Notes: a model not told the origin generated them from the sequence alone. Positions 16,580-26,709 are shown, counted from the stretch's first letter. The stretch: 64,000 nucleotides of DNA from an uncultured Clostridia bacterium (GCA_934130355.1 CAKOXV010000002.1:1-64000); one strand, 5' to 3'. Translations and numbers: made by a program.

Positions 16580-17176
16580 ATGAAAATATTAAGAAAAATC
16601 AACAAAGGTTTAATTTTAACAATTATAGTATTACTAGCATTAACTGTTTATTTAGTAAAGCAAGAAAAACAAAGAAATGAAGACAAACCAGATATTCAAA
16701 GAGCATGTGAGGAATTTATTAATTTTATAGACAAATATTCAGTATTGCCAGAAAATTTACAAAAGCTTACAGAGAAAATTGATGAAGCAAAAGTAGAAGA
16801 ATACAAAAAAGAAATGAAAACAGAATTAGCTAAATTAATGGTTGAAAATGAAGATGTAGTTAATTTGCAATATCAAAATTTAGAAACAGCATTAGATGAA
16901 AGTTATAATGTTCCAAGAAATATCACAACTAAAATTGAAAGAAAAATCATAAAAGTAACAAAATATGAATTTGAAGGAGAACAAGTTACTGTAACATTTA
17001 AATCTAACACAAAAACAATTTCTCGATATTTAAATGAACAAAATAAAGTTCAAGAGAATCAAATTTCAACTGAAGCTGATAGTGATGAAATTTGTTTACA
17101 AAAAGTAAATGGAAAATGGAAAATAATATATTCAAATTTAAAAAACAATAATTATAACGAAAAAGAGGTGATATAA
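16580..17176 (+). CDS. Membrane-anchored hypothetical protein
   Basis: This 198-residue protein has a basic start and one membrane segment (about residues 9-26), then an extracytoplasmic domain. The first part is helical (VLPENLQKLTEKIDEAK) and the second has beta strands ending in KVNGKWKIIYSNL, a pattern seen in NTF2-like stalk domains. I do not recognise the family. Its stop lies 2 bases before the GTG of the ABC ATPase gene, whose ribosome site is inside this gene, so the three genes 16580-19522 form one operon. It may be an accessory part of that exporter. Confidence 0.6.
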   Translation: MKILRKINKGLILTIIVLLALTVYLVKQEKQRNEDKPDIQRACEEFINFIDKYSVLPENLQKLTEKIDEAKVEEYKKEMKTELAKLMVENEDVVNLQYQNLETALDESYNVPRNITTKIERKIIKVTKYEFEGEQVTVTFKSNTKTISRYLNEQNKVQENQISTEADSDEICLQKVNGKWKIIYSNLKNNNYNEKEVI

Positions 17177-17178
17177 AA

Positions 17179-18093
17179 GTGGCTAATACTGTATTAGAAT
17201 TGAAAAATGTAAGCAAAACATTTGGAAGAAGAAAAGTAATAGATGACATATCTCTTGAAGTAAAAGAAGGGGAAATCTATGGATTCCTAGGTCCAAATGG
17301 TTCTGGAAAGACAACAACCATAAAAATGATATTAAGTCTTATAAGCCTAGACAGTGGAACAATAACTGTAAATGGGTTTGATACCAAAAAACAATTTGAA
17401 AAAGCAATGGAATGTATAGGAGCTATTGTTGAAAACCCAGATATGTATAAATATATGTCTGGAATTGATAACTTAAAGCTACATGCAAGAATAAGAAATG
17501 TGGATAAAAAGAGAATTGACGAAGTTTTAGAACTAGTAGAACTAAAAGATAGAGCAAAAGAAAAAGTTGGAAAATATTCTTTGGGTATGAAACAAAGGTT
17601 AGGATTAGCATTAACTTTATTACATAAGCCAAAAGTTTTAATATTAGATGAACCTACAAATGGATTAGATCCAGCAGGAATAAAGAAATTAAGAGATATT
17701 TTAAAACAAATATCACATCAAGAAGGAGTTGCTGTTTTTGTATCATCACATATATTATCTGAAATGCAATTAATGTGTGATAAAGTTGCAGTTCTTAATG
17801 ATGGCAAGATTGTCAAAATTGAAAATATAGTAAATGCGCAAGAGGAAAAAATTGAACAATTAGAAATAAGAGTAAAAGACACTGAAAAAGCTATACAAAT
17901 CTTAAATGAAAAATTTGAAATTGAAGGAAAAGTAGAAAAAGAAAATATTGAAATAACAATTTTGTCAGAAAAAGTGCCTTCAGTTGTAAAAGAATTAGCT
18001 ATTTCTGATGTGGAAATAAAAGCGGTTATACCAAAAGAACACACATTAGAAGAGATATTCTTTGATGCAACAAAAGGAGGTAAAAATGAGTAA
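17179..18093 (+). CDS. ABC exporter ATP-binding subunit
   Basis: The 304-residue ATPase has Walker A (GPNGSGKTTT), signature (YSLGMKQRLGLA), Walker B (LILDEPTNGLDPAG) and switch His (VFVSSHILSEM). It belongs to the ABC-2 exporter type near the bacitracin/lantibiotic self-protection ATPases. Its C-terminal ~80 residues form an extra domain common in that group. The start is GTG with GAGGTG upstream. Its stop overlaps the start of the permease gene by 8 bases, showing tight coupling. The substrate cannot be told from sequence. Confidence 0.9.
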   Translation: MANTVLELKNVSKTFGRRKVIDDISLEVKEGEIYGFLGPNGSGKTTTIKMILSLISLDSGTITVNGFDTKKQFEKAMECIGAIVENPDMYKYMSGIDNLKLHARIRNVDKKRIDEVLELVELKDRAKEKVGKYSLGMKQRLGLALTLLHKPKVLILDEPTNGLDPAGIKKLRDILKQISHQEGVAVFVSSHILSEMQLMCDKVAVLNDGKIVKIENIVNAQEEKIEQLEIRVKDTEKAIQILNEKFEIEGKVEKENIEITILSEKVPSVVKELAISDVEIKAVIPKEHTLEEIFFDATKGGKNE

Positions 18094-19522
18094 GATATTT
18101 AAATTATTTATTGATGAAAATATAAAAACATGGAAAAAGTTTTCAACTAAATTAGCATTAGTTATTATAATTTTATCTTTAGTTGGTGTATTAGCTCTAG
18201 TAAAAATAATAGAGAAATTAGATGAGAGTTATAGTGGTGGTGTAAACTATTATGAATATGATTTTAAAGAGGATTTACAATCTCAAATAGACCTTTATAA
18301 AAATATGTTAAATGAAGAGGGATTAACACAAAGTGAGAAGAAAGATATACAAATACAGATAGAAAGATGCGAGATGTTTATTAAATATGATATTAATCAA
18401 TATTATGATTATTGGAAAAGAGATTTAGTATATGAAATTACAGAATTAAAGTCACAAGACAACAATGAAAAAGAAATTGCAAAATTAATTGATATATTAG
18501 ATAAAGATGACTTTAAACAATATATTGAATTGGAAAAAGAGAGTGCAAAAAAAGATTTAGATGATAAAAGAATTTCTCAAAAAGAATATGATGACAAAAT
18601 ATTAATTTTAGATTTGCAAGTAAAAAATGAAATTGGGAAAACACTAGAAAGTCCATATTGGAAAAAATTAGTATTATCAAAAATTCAACTTTTTCAACAA
18701 AGTCTAAGAACAGGAATTGATTATAGCACAGGTAAAATATTAACTGTAGAAAAAAAGCAAGAATATGAAGATAAAATCAAGTTATATGTGTATAGAATTG
18801 AAAATGATGCTTGCCCAATAGAATATGTAGAAAATGTGAATAGAGAAATGTTTGAAGTAATGGCTTCGATGTTTGTAACCTCAGTAATAGCAATATTTGC
18901 AATGATTATAGCAGGAGGTGCAATTTCGAGTGAAAAATCAACTGGAACAATTAAGTTCTGGGCATTAACTCCAAATAAGAGATGGAAAATACTAACTGCT
19001 AAAATCTTATCATTAATGTTTTACATAATTTTAATAACATTGTTAATGGCAATACTAACATCTGTAGTTTCAAATCTCTTCTTCGAAACAGATGGAATCA
19101 ATTATTTGTATATAAAGGATGGAAATGTTGAAAAAATAGAAAATACAGCATTTATTATTCAATATTATTTTGCAAAAATTATACCTGTTGTAATATTTGC
19201 TATATTTGCATTAATGCTTTCAGTTGTTACTCAAAATACAGCTGTTGCAGTAAGTTTAAGTGTTGCAACATATATGGGAAATAGTATTGCAATGGCTATA
19301 ATTAATACATTTGTAAAAAAGGATTGGGTTAAATTTATACCATTTAATAATTTGAATATTGCTAACAAAATTTTCCCATATTTTGAAAATCCAATTCAAA
19401 TATTTAGCACAGGAAGTTCTAATACAACTTCATTACAATTTTCAGTAATTGTTTTAGCAGCATGTGCAGGTTTAATGTTTGTTACAGCTTATGATAGTTT
19501 TAATAATAGAGATATAATATAA
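18086..19522 (+). CDS. ABC-2 type exporter permease
   Basis: A 478-residue permease. One membrane segment lies near residues 17-38, followed by a long extracytoplasmic, coiled-coil-like loop (about 50-260). Then come about five membrane segments (from VMASMFVTSVIAIFAMIIAGG to the C-terminal VIVLAACAGLMFV). This is the ABC-2 architecture of the BcrB/lantibiotic group. The start was set at the ATG preceded by AAAGGAGG, eight codons inside the longer frame. It is the partner of the preceding ATPase. The stop is directly followed by the core-only palindromic copy B. Confidence 0.85.
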   Translation: MSKIFKLFIDENIKTWKKFSTKLALVIIILSLVGVLALVKIIEKLDESYSGGVNYYEYDFKEDLQSQIDLYKNMLNEEGLTQSEKKDIQIQIERCEMFIKYDINQYYDYWKRDLVYEITELKSQDNNEKEIAKLIDILDKDDFKQYIELEKESAKKDLDDKRISQKEYDDKILILDLQVKNEIGKTLESPYWKKLVLSKIQLFQQSLRTGIDYSTGKILTVEKKQEYEDKIKLYVYRIENDACPIEYVENVNREMFEVMASMFVTSVIAIFAMIIAGGAISSEKSTGTIKFWALTPNKRWKILTAKILSLMFYIILITLLMAILTSVVSNLFFETDGINYLYIKDGNVEKIENTAFIIQYYFAKIIPVVIFAIFALMLSVVTQNTAVAVSLSVATYMGNSIAMAIINTFVKKDWVKFIPFNNLNIANKIFPYFENPIQIFSTGSSNTTSLQFSVIVLAACAGLMFVTAYDSFNNRDII

Positions 19523-19525
19523 ACT

Positions 19526-19612
19526 AATTTAATATATTACTTTCAATAGCCAAAACATATTTTGGGTCTTCGTCGGGGGTCTTGGCTTTATTTCATAGTA
19601 ATATATTAAATT
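19526..19612 (+). repeat. Long palindromic repeat, core-only copy B
   Basis: This 87-bp copy carries only the apical part of the ~355-bp palindrome family. A perfect outer stem (AATTTAATATATTAC with GTAATATATTAAATT) encloses the conserved GGGTCTTCGTCGGGGGTC and an inner pair AGCCAA/TTGGCT. The full copies have GGCAAA/TTTGCC at that place, so both sides changed together. The flanks are not complementary. It starts 3 bases after the permease stop and could act as its 3' end structure. Confidence 0.85.
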
Positions 19613-19673
19613 GCTTATAAAAAGAGACTCATTTGAGTAAAATGGAAACTTTAGAAAAAATTACCATAAATAC

Positions 19674-19702
19674 TTGATTTTTACACAAAATTATAGTACA
19701 AT
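19674..19702 (+). promoter_or_regulatory. Promoter of rpsO
   Basis: TTGATT and TACAAT are separated by 17 bp, about 95 bases before the rpsO start codon. Confidence 0.6.
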
Positions 19703-19799
19703 AATTATGTAAAAAATGTTCCTTTAACTTAGCACAATAAAAAATACACCTATTATTGTAGCTCGGTCTAAGGAGAAAAAGAAATAGGAGGTGTTAATT

Positions 19800-20063
19800 A
19801 TGACAACAGAAAGAAAACAAGAAATCATTAATCAATATAGAAGAGATGAAAAAGACACAGGTTCATCTGAAGTTCAAATCGCTCTTTTAACAGAAAGAAT
19901 TAATGAATTAACAGAGCATTTAAAAGTTCATAAAAAAGATAACCATTCAAGAAGAGGACTTCTAAAAATGGTAGGAAAAAGAAGAAATTTATTAAACTAC
20001 TTAGCTAAAAAAGACGAAAATGCATATAGAGAATTAGTTGAAAAATTAGGACTAAGAAAATAG
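19800..20063 (+). CDS. rpsO: Ribosomal protein S15
   Basis: S15 binds 16S rRNA in the central domain of the small subunit. The protein has 87 residues and the family core TGSSEVQIALLTERINELTEHL (broken), HKKDNHSRRGLLKMVGKRR and LNYLAKKD. The start is the ATG 9 bases behind AGGAGG; a GTG three codons upstream overlaps that site. S15 often represses its own translation through a leader fold; the leader here is about 90 bases long, but I cannot define the fold. It is followed by its own terminator and then pnp, the conserved gene pair. Confidence 0.97.
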   Translation: MTTERKQEIINQYRRDEKDTGSSEVQIALLTERINELTEHLKVHKKDNHSRRGLLKMVGKRRNLLNYLAKKDENAYRELVEKLGLRK

Positions 20064-20078
20064 TTGATAAGTTGTAAG

Positions 20079-20112
20079 GAGACGTTTGCAACAAAGCTAA
20101 CGTCTCTTTTTT
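20079..20112 (+). terminator. Terminator of rpsO
   Basis: GAGACGTT pairs with AACGTCTC and is followed by TTTTTT. The loop is about 12 bases with a possible inner GC pair. Confidence 0.8.
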
Positions 20113-20246
20113 AAGTAAACTGGAATTAGAAAAGTAGCTTGTATAATACGCTATAAAGCTATAGGGCATTATAGAGGTTACAATCTAATATAGTTTGCTT
20201 AAAATATAGGTGTATATTATAAAATAAAAAGGAGAAATGAATATAT

Positions 20247-22427
20247 ATGTTTAAAAGTTATGAAACAGAATTAGCAGGAAGAAAATTAGTAATAGAAACA
20301 GGCAAACTTTGTGGACTATCAAATGGAAGTGTTGTAGTAAAATATGGTGATACAGTTGTAATGGTAAATGTAACTGCATCAAAAGAACCAAAAGAAGGAA
20401 TAGACTTTTTCCCATTATCAGTAGATTATGAAGAAAAATTATATTCAGTAGGAAAAATTCCAGGCTCATATATAAAAAGAGAAGGAAAGCCAAGTGATAA
20501 AGCAATATTAGTATCAAGAGCAATTGATAGACCTTTAAGACCACTATTTCCAAAAGATTTTAGAAATGACGTAGTAGTTGTTGCAACAGTATTATGTGTT
20601 GAACAAGATAATTCACCAGAAGTAGCAGCAATGATAGGTGCATCAGCAGCATTATCAATATCAGATATTCCATTTGGAGGACCAACAGCAGCAGTAAATG
20701 TTGGATTAGTAAATGGAGAAATTGTTATAAATCCAACAGAAGAACAAAGAAAAGTTAGTGATTTAAACTTAACTGTAGCAGGAACTGCAGAAAAAGTTGC
20801 AATGATTGAAGCTGGTGCAAATGAAGTACCAGATGACGTAATGCTAGAAGCAATCAAAAAAGGTCATGAAGAAATCAAAAAATTATGTGAATTTATTTCA
20901 AAAATGAAAGAAGAAATAGGAAAACCAAAATTTGAATATAAATCATTTGCAGTAGAACATGATTTATATGAATTTTTGGAACAAAACTTTACAGAAAAAA
21001 TGAAAATTGCTGTACAAGAAGTTGACAAAGAAACAAGAGACAATAATGTAGCAGAATTATCAGAAGAAATTACAGCAGCTGTAGCAGAAAAATTAGGAGA
21101 AGAAGTAGCAACAGAAAGAGCACAAGAAATAGGAGAAGCAATTTACAAATTAGAAAAGAAATGTGTAAGAGACATGATTTTCTATGAACATAAAAGAGTT
21201 GATGGTAGAGCAATTGATGAAATAAGACCATTATCATGTGAAGTAGGATTATTACCTCGTACACATGGAAGTGCATTATTTACAAGAGGACAAACACAAG
21301 TAATGTCAATTGTAACTCTTGGAATGATTAGTGAAGAACAAGAATTGGATGGAATTGATACAGAAACGACAAAAAGATATATGCATCAATATAATTTCCC
21401 TGCATACAGTGTTGGAGAAGCAAGAGCTTCAAGAGGACCTGGAAGAAGAGAAATAGGACATGGTGCTTTAGCAGAAAAAGCATTAGTACCAGTGCTTCCA
21501 TCAAAAGAAGAATTTCCTTATGCAATAAGAGTTGTATCAGAAGTATTATCTTCAAATGGTTCAACATCACAAGCAAGTATTTGTGGAAGTACATTATCAT
21601 TAATGGATGCTGGTGTTCCAATTAAGAGACCAGTAGCTGGAATCTCAACAGGTTTAGTAACAAATCCAGAAAATCCAGATGATTATGTAATGCTAACAGA
21701 TATCCAAGGATTAGAAGATTTCTTTGGAGATATGGACTTTAAAGTTGGTGGAACAGAAAAAGGAATTACAGCAATTCAAGTAGATATTAAAGTTGATGGA
21801 TTATCTTATAAAATAATTGAAGAAGCATTTGCTAGAACAAGAAAAGCAAGACAATATATTTTAGATGAAATTATGAAACCAGTTATTTCTGCTCCAAGAG
21901 AAGAACTTTCACCTTATGCACCACAAATTGTTACAACACAAATCAAAGTTGAAAAAATTAAAGATGTAATTGGTAAAGGTGGAGAAACAATTAACAAAAT
22001 AATTGATGCAACAGGTGTTAAAATTGACATTGAAGATGATGGACAAGTTATGATTTATTCAGCAGATCAAGAAAAAGCTTACCAAGCATTAGATATGATT
22101 GAAGATATTGTAAGAGAATTTGAAGTTGGACAAATATATTATGGAACAGTTACAAGAATTACTACATTTGGTGCATTTGTAGACATTGGTGGAGGAAAAG
22201 AAGGACTTGTTCATATTTCTAAGATTTCAAAGGAAAGAGTTAAAAACGTTTCAGACTATCTAAAAGAAGGAGACAAAGTTCCTGTTAAAGTTATAGAAAT
22301 TGACCCACAAGGAAGAATTAATTTAACAATGAAAGATTTAGTTGAACATAAAGCAGAAGAAAATGCTGAAGAAAAAACAGTTGACGAAAGTTCAACAGAA
22401 ACTTCTTCTGAAGAAGTAAGTGAATAA
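20247..22427 (+). CDS. pnp: Polyribonucleotide nucleotidyltransferase (PNPase)
   Basis: PNPase degrades RNA 3' to 5' with phosphate and works in the RNA degradosome. The 726-residue protein has two RNase PH domains (starting near residues 10 and 310; second copy with RGQTQVMSIVTLG and the catalytic region MDFKVGGTEKGITAIQVDIK in short), a KH domain (VIGKGGETINKIID), an S1 domain (YYGTVTRITTFGAFVDIGGG) and an acidic tail. The 130-bp gap to rpsO contains a hairpin (about 20145-20174, arms ATAATACGCTATA and TATAGGGCATTAT), a place where PNPase often autoregulates its own mRNA. Confidence 0.97.
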   Translation: MFKSYETELAGRKLVIETGKLCGLSNGSVVVKYGDTVVMVNVTASKEPKEGIDFFPLSVDYEEKLYSVGKIPGSYIKREGKPSDKAILVSRAIDRPLRPLFPKDFRNDVVVVATVLCVEQDNSPEVAAMIGASAALSISDIPFGGPTAAVNVGLVNGEIVINPTEEQRKVSDLNLTVAGTAEKVAMIEAGANEVPDDVMLEAIKKGHEEIKKLCEFISKMKEEIGKPKFEYKSFAVEHDLYEFLEQNFTEKMKIAVQEVDKETRDNNVAELSEEITAAVAEKLGEEVATERAQEIGEAIYKLEKKCVRDMIFYEHKRVDGRAIDEIRPLSCEVGLLPRTHGSALFTRGQTQVMSIVTLGMISEEQELDGIDTETTKRYMHQYNFPAYSVGEARASRGPGRREIGHGALAEKALVPVLPSKEEFPYAIRVVSEVLSSNGSTSQASICGSTLSLMDAGVPIKRPVAGISTGLVTNPENPDDYVMLTDIQGLEDFFGDMDFKVGGTEKGITAIQVDIKVDGLSYKIIEEAFARTRKARQYILDEIMKPVISAPREELSPYAPQIVTTQIKVEKIKDVIGKGGETINKIIDATGVKIDIEDDGQVMIYSADQEKAYQALDMIEDIVREFEVGQIYYGTVTRITTFGAFVDIGGGKEGLVHISKISKERVKNVSDYLKEGDKVPVKVIEIDPQGRINLTMKDLVEHKAEENAEEKTVDESSTETSSEEVSE

Positions 22428-22434
22428 GATATTT

Positions 22435-22461
22435 GGAGAATACGAAAGTATTCTCCTTTTC
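22435..22461 (+). terminator. Terminator of pnp with GAAA tetraloop
   Basis: A perfect 9-bp stem GGAGAATAC/GTATTCTCC with a GAAA loop is followed by TTTTCTTG. Confidence 0.85.
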
Positions 22462-22494
22462 TTGTAAAAAAGGCAGAAATATGATATAACATGT

Positions 22495-22544
22495 AAAAAA
22501 AGGACTGTCCCCAAATTCGCGAAAAAAAGGACCGTCCCCAAATT
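22495..22544. repeat. Two tandem AAAAAGGAC(T/C)GTCCCCAAATT units
   Basis: Two near-identical direct units (22495-22517 and 22522-22544) differ at the T/C position. The same motif in reverse (GGGGACGGTTCTTTT) is at 38769-38783. The element occurs just upstream of the addA ribosome site. Confidence 0.7.
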
Positions 22545-22558
22545 AGCAGGAGGCAAAC

Positions 22559-25500
22559 ATGGCAAATGAAGTGAAATGGACAGATGAACAAAAGCAAGCT
22601 ATATATGAAAAAGGAAGCAATATACTAGTAGCTGCTGCAGCAGGAAGTGGGAAAACAGCGGTATTAGTTGAAAGAATAATAAATAAAATAGTTAATGAAA
22701 ATGTTGATATAGATAAGTTGTTAGTAGTGACTTTTACAAATGCAGCAGCATCTGAAATGAGAGAAAGAGTATTAAATGCAATATATAAAAAGATTGATGA
22801 AAATCCTGAAGATGAAAGGCTACAAAGACAAGTAACTTTATTAAATAAATCAAATATATGTACAATAGATTCATTTTGTTTGGATGTTGTAAGAAATAAT
22901 TTTTTTGAAATGGATATTTCTCAAAATTTTAGAATAGGTGATACAACAGAAATAGAAATTTTGAAACAAGATGTAATAGAAGATTTATTTGAAGATAAAT
23001 ATGAAACAGAAGACAAAGATTTTGAAAAATTGGTAAATACATATACCAGCTATAAAGATGACACACCTTTGAAAGAGCTAATTTTAAAAATATATACATA
23101 TATTCAGAGTGAACCATTTCCAGAAAAGTGGTTAAATGAAAAAATAGAAATGTTCAATTTAGCAGATAATTTAGAACAAGATTTTTCACAGACAATATGG
23201 GGAAAACAACTATTAAAACAAGTTGAAGAGATTTTAGAAGATGGAATTATTAAATTAGAAACAGAAAAGAAGAATTTATCAAAATATGATGAATTGTCAA
23301 AATATTATCTAATTATAAATGATGATATTGAACAATTAGAAATGTTAAAAGCAAATTTAGATTCATGGAACAAAGCTTATAATATAGCATTAAACATTAA
23401 ATTTAAAACATGGGCAACTGATAGAAAAATAACACTTGAAGCAAAAGATACAGCAAAAATAGCAAGAGATGAAGTAAAAAAATCATTAGAAAAAGTTTTA
23501 AATAAAATATTGATATTTGATTCAAAAGAAGCAAATGAAGATATAAATGATATGTATGAAATTTTAACAAAATTAGAAAAAATAATTTTAGAGTTTGGAG
23601 AAAAATTTTCAAAACGAAAAAAAGAAAAAAATATAGTAGATTTCAGTGATGTGGAGCATTTTGCACTAAAAATATTATTAGACGAAAATGCGCAACCTAC
23701 AGAGATTGCAAAAAAATATCAGGAAAAATTTGAAGAAATAGCAATAGATGAATATCAAGACAGCAATTTGGTTCAAGAATATATATTAACCTCGATTTCA
23801 AGAGAAAACAATATTTTTATGGTAGGAGATGTTAAACAAAGCATTTATAAATTTAGACAAGCAAGGCCAGATTTATTTTTAAACAAATATAAAAATTACA
23901 AAACAAAAGAAAATAAAAAAGAGTCAGATGATTTAAAAATTCAATTATTTAAAAACTTTAGAAGCAGAAGCGAAGTATTAGATTTTTCAAATTTTGTTTT
24001 TTCAAACATAATGACAGAAAAATTAGGAGAATTAAATTACACAACAGAAGAATATTTAAATATAGGAGCAAATTATGAAGATACAAATCAAGATTTAAGA
24101 ACAGAAATAGATATTATAGATGTTGAAGAGCCAGAAGAACAAGAAAGTTATAATAATGATGACATAGATGAATCTGATGAAGAAGAACAAGAGAAAGTTG
24201 AGAATATTGAATTAGAAGCAAAATTTGTAGCAAATAGAATTAAACAATTAATAGACAGCAAATTCCAGATATATGATGCCAAAAAACAAGAAAAAAGAGA
24301 TATAAAATACAAAGATATAGTAATTTTATTAAGGTCAACAAAAGAACCTGCACCAATATTTGAAAAAGAAATCTTAAATTTAGGAATGCCAGTATTTAGT
24401 GATACATCTTCAGAATATTTAGAGAGTATAGAAATTCAAACAATAATGAGCCTATTAAGAATTATAGATAATCCTTTACAAGAAATACCTCTTATAGCCA
24501 CAATGAGATCAATAATAGGAGGATTTACAGATAATGAATTAGTACAAATTCGTTTGAGTGATAAATATGACAATTTTTACAATACAATGTTAAAAGCAAA
24601 AAAAGATGTAGACAACAAGCTTCGTGGAAAAATAGATAAATTTTTAGATAACCTAGAAATGTGGAGAAAAGAGCAAGAATATCTAAGTTTAGATGAATTG
24701 ATTTGGAAAATCTATAATGACACAGGATATTATAATTATGTAGGATTAATGACAAATGGAGAATTAAGGCAAGCAAATTTAAAAATGTTATTTGAAATAG
24801 CAAAACAATGTGAAAGCATTAGTTTTAAAGGATTATTCAATTTTATTAATTACATGGAAAAAATCAAAACAAGTAGTAAAGATATGGACTCAGCAAAAAT
24901 AATAGGTGAAAATGACAATGTAATTAGAATAATGAGTATTCACAAAAGTAAAGGACTTGAATTTCCAATTGTATTTTTATCAGGAGTCGGAAAGCAATTT
25001 AATATGCAAGATTTAAATAACAAAATATTGTTACATCCAGACATGGGAATAGGTGTAAAATACATAGATTATGATAAACAAATAGAATATGACACACTTT
25101 CTAAACAAGCTATGAGAAATCAAATAATGATTGAAACACTATCAGAAGAGATGAGAGTATTATATGTTGCTTTGACTAGAGCAAAAGAAAAACTAATTAT
25201 AACAGGATATAGTACAGCAGATAAGCAAAACAAGCTAGAAGATTTAAAAGATAAATACAATGAATTAAATTCTATAATCTTAAAAAAATGTAAAACCTAT
25301 TTAGACTGGTTTAAATTAATAGATGTATATGAACACGAAAACTTCCAAAAAATTGCTATATTTAATGTCTATAATAAAAATGAAGTTTTGAAAATGTGTA
25401 ATACGAAACAGGAAAAAGAAGAAAATGGGACTGAACAAATTTTAAAAAAATTAGAAAATGTAGAGTTATGTTCTGAAAAACAAGAAAGAATAAAGAAAAT

Positions 25501-26173
25501 GCTAGAATATGAATATGAAAAACAAGTTTCAACACAGTTAAAAACAAAAATGTCAGTAACAGAAATAAAGGAACTTTCAAAACCTCAAGAAGAAAGGCAA
25601 GAAAACAACAAAGTAGAGCAAATGCCTAAATTCCTTCAAACTGATAAAGAAACTAAAATAACAAATGCACAAAAAGGAACTTTAACACATTTATGTATGC
25701 AAAAATTAGATATAAACAAAAAAGTATATAGTTATGATGATGTAAAACAATTAATAAATGAATTAGAGATGAAAAAAATCATTAGCTCTAAAGAAGCAGA
25801 AGCTATTAATATTAATAATATAGTTCAATTTACAAAATCAAAATTGTGGGAAGAAATGACACATGCCCATGTTGTTCAGAGAGAGAAACCATTTTACATT
25901 AATATACCTGCAAAAGAATTGTATCAAGAAGATGTTGATGAAGATATTTTAGTACAAGGAATTATAGATTTATATTATATAACAGAAAAAGATGAATTAG
26001 TTTTAGTGGATTTTAAAACAGATTATGTGGAAAATAGAAATGAACAGATATTAATTGATAAATATAATACTCAGCTTGATTTGTATAAAAGAGCTTTAGA
26101 GAGTGCAACAGGAAAAAAGGTATATAGAATTTATATTTATTCAACATATTTGAACAAAGAAATACAATACTAG
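22559..26173 (+). CDS. addA: ATP-dependent helicase/nuclease subunit A
   Basis: AddA is the 3'-5' helicase and nuclease subunit of the AddAB complex, which resects double-strand breaks for RecA repair. The 1204-residue length is typical. UvrD-type motifs are visible: AAAAGSGKT (residues 25-33), VVTFTNAAASEMRERV, IAIDEYQDSNLVQEY, MVGDVKQSIYKFRQARPDLF (short), MSIHKSKGLEFPIVFL and LYVALTRAKEKLIITG. The C-terminal RecB-like nuclease shows GTLTHLCMQKLD and ELVLVDFKTDYVE. AddB, normally the upstream partner, is not in this window. AGGAGG precedes the ATG. Confidence 0.95.
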   Translation: MANEVKWTDEQKQAIYEKGSNILVAAAAGSGKTAVLVERIINKIVNENVDIDKLLVVTFTNAAASEMRERVLNAIYKKIDENPEDERLQRQVTLLNKSNICTIDSFCLDVVRNNFFEMDISQNFRIGDTTEIEILKQDVIEDLFEDKYETEDKDFEKLVNTYTSYKDDTPLKELILKIYTYIQSEPFPEKWLNEKIEMFNLADNLEQDFSQTIWGKQLLKQVEEILEDGIIKLETEKKNLSKYDELSKYYLIINDDIEQLEMLKANLDSWNKAYNIALNIKFKTWATDRKITLEAKDTAKIARDEVKKSLEKVLNKILIFDSKEANEDINDMYEILTKLEKIILEFGEKFSKRKKEKNIVDFSDVEHFALKILLDENAQPTEIAKKYQEKFEEIAIDEYQDSNLVQEYILTSISRENNIFMVGDVKQSIYKFRQARPDLFLNKYKNYKTKENKKESDDLKIQLFKNFRSRSEVLDFSNFVFSNIMTEKLGELNYTTEEYLNIGANYEDTNQDLRTEIDIIDVEEPEEQESYNNDDIDESDEEEQEKVENIELEAKFVANRIKQLIDSKFQIYDAKKQEKRDIKYKDIVILLRSTKEPAPIFEKEILNLGMPVFSDTSSEYLESIEIQTIMSLLRIIDNPLQEIPLIATMRSIIGGFTDNELVQIRLSDKYDNFYNTMLKAKKDVDNKLRGKIDKFLDNLEMWRKEQEYLSLDELIWKIYNDTGYYNYVGLMTNGELRQANLKMLFEIAKQCESISFKGLFNFINYMEKIKTSSKDMDSAKIIGENDNVIRIMSIHKSKGLEFPIVFLSGVGKQFNMQDLNNKILLHPDMGIGVKYIDYDKQIEYDTLSKQAMRNQIMIETLSEEMRVLYVALTRAKEKLIITGYSTADKQNKLEDLKDKYNELNSIILKKCKTYLDWFKLIDVYEHENFQKIAIFNVYNKNEVLKMCNTKQEKEENGTEQILKKLENVELCSEKQERIKKMLEYEYEKQVSTQLKTKMSVTEIKELSKPQEERQENNKVEQMPKFLQTDKETKITNAQKGTLTHLCMQKLDINKKVYSYDDVKQLINELEMKKIISSKEAEAININNIVQFTKSKLWEEMTHAHVVQREKPFYINIPAKELYQEDVDEDILVQGIIDLYYITEKDELVLVDFKTDYVENRNEQILIDKYNTQLDLYKRALESATGKKVYRIYIYSTYLNKEIQY

Positions 26174-26178
26174 TAACA

Positions 26179-26533
26179 TATAGTTGAGCAAAAAGGCTTG
26201 AATAGCATACTTGGATTCATACATATATATTAAAAGCATTCCAAATTTTGGACAAGCTAAACATTCGTACAAAATCTAATAGTGCCAAAAGCGCCTCTTT
26301 CACTTAGTCCAAAAATTAATATATTACTATGGAATAAGGCAAAGACCCACTATGGGGATGACCCTAGCTATGTTTTTGCCGTGAAATAGTAATATATTAA
26401 TTTTTGACGTGAACATCCCTCTTTTGGCACTTAAGATTTTCTATACTCAAGTTTAGATGCACAAAATTTTCCATTATTTAATATATATGTATAAGTCCAA
26501 TCATGCTATCCGAGCCTTTTGTACTTAACTATA
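26179..26533 (-). repeat. Long palindromic repeat, copy C
   Basis: This 355-bp copy is in the opposite orientation to copy A. The arms start TATAGTTGAGC and end GTACTTAACTATA; several arm differences are of the G-T wobble kind. The apical part differs from other copies: read on the minus strand it is GGGTCATCCCCATAGTGGGTC instead of GGGTCTTCGTCGGGGGTC, keeping two GGGTC blocks. It starts 6 bases after the addA stop and fills most of the gap to the Fic gene. Confidence 0.9.
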
Positions 26534-26709
26534 TATTAATTTATTAACTAAAAATTCCTGAAAAAGCAAAAACAACTTGATTAAAATAGAAAAATGGTAT
26601 AAAATGTTGTTGAGTTAGCAACGAACATAGGGATAGTATATTAGAATAGAGTACTTCTAAAAAAATTGTGGTATACTTGGGCTATGATAGATTGAAGGGA
26701 TTTAGTAAA

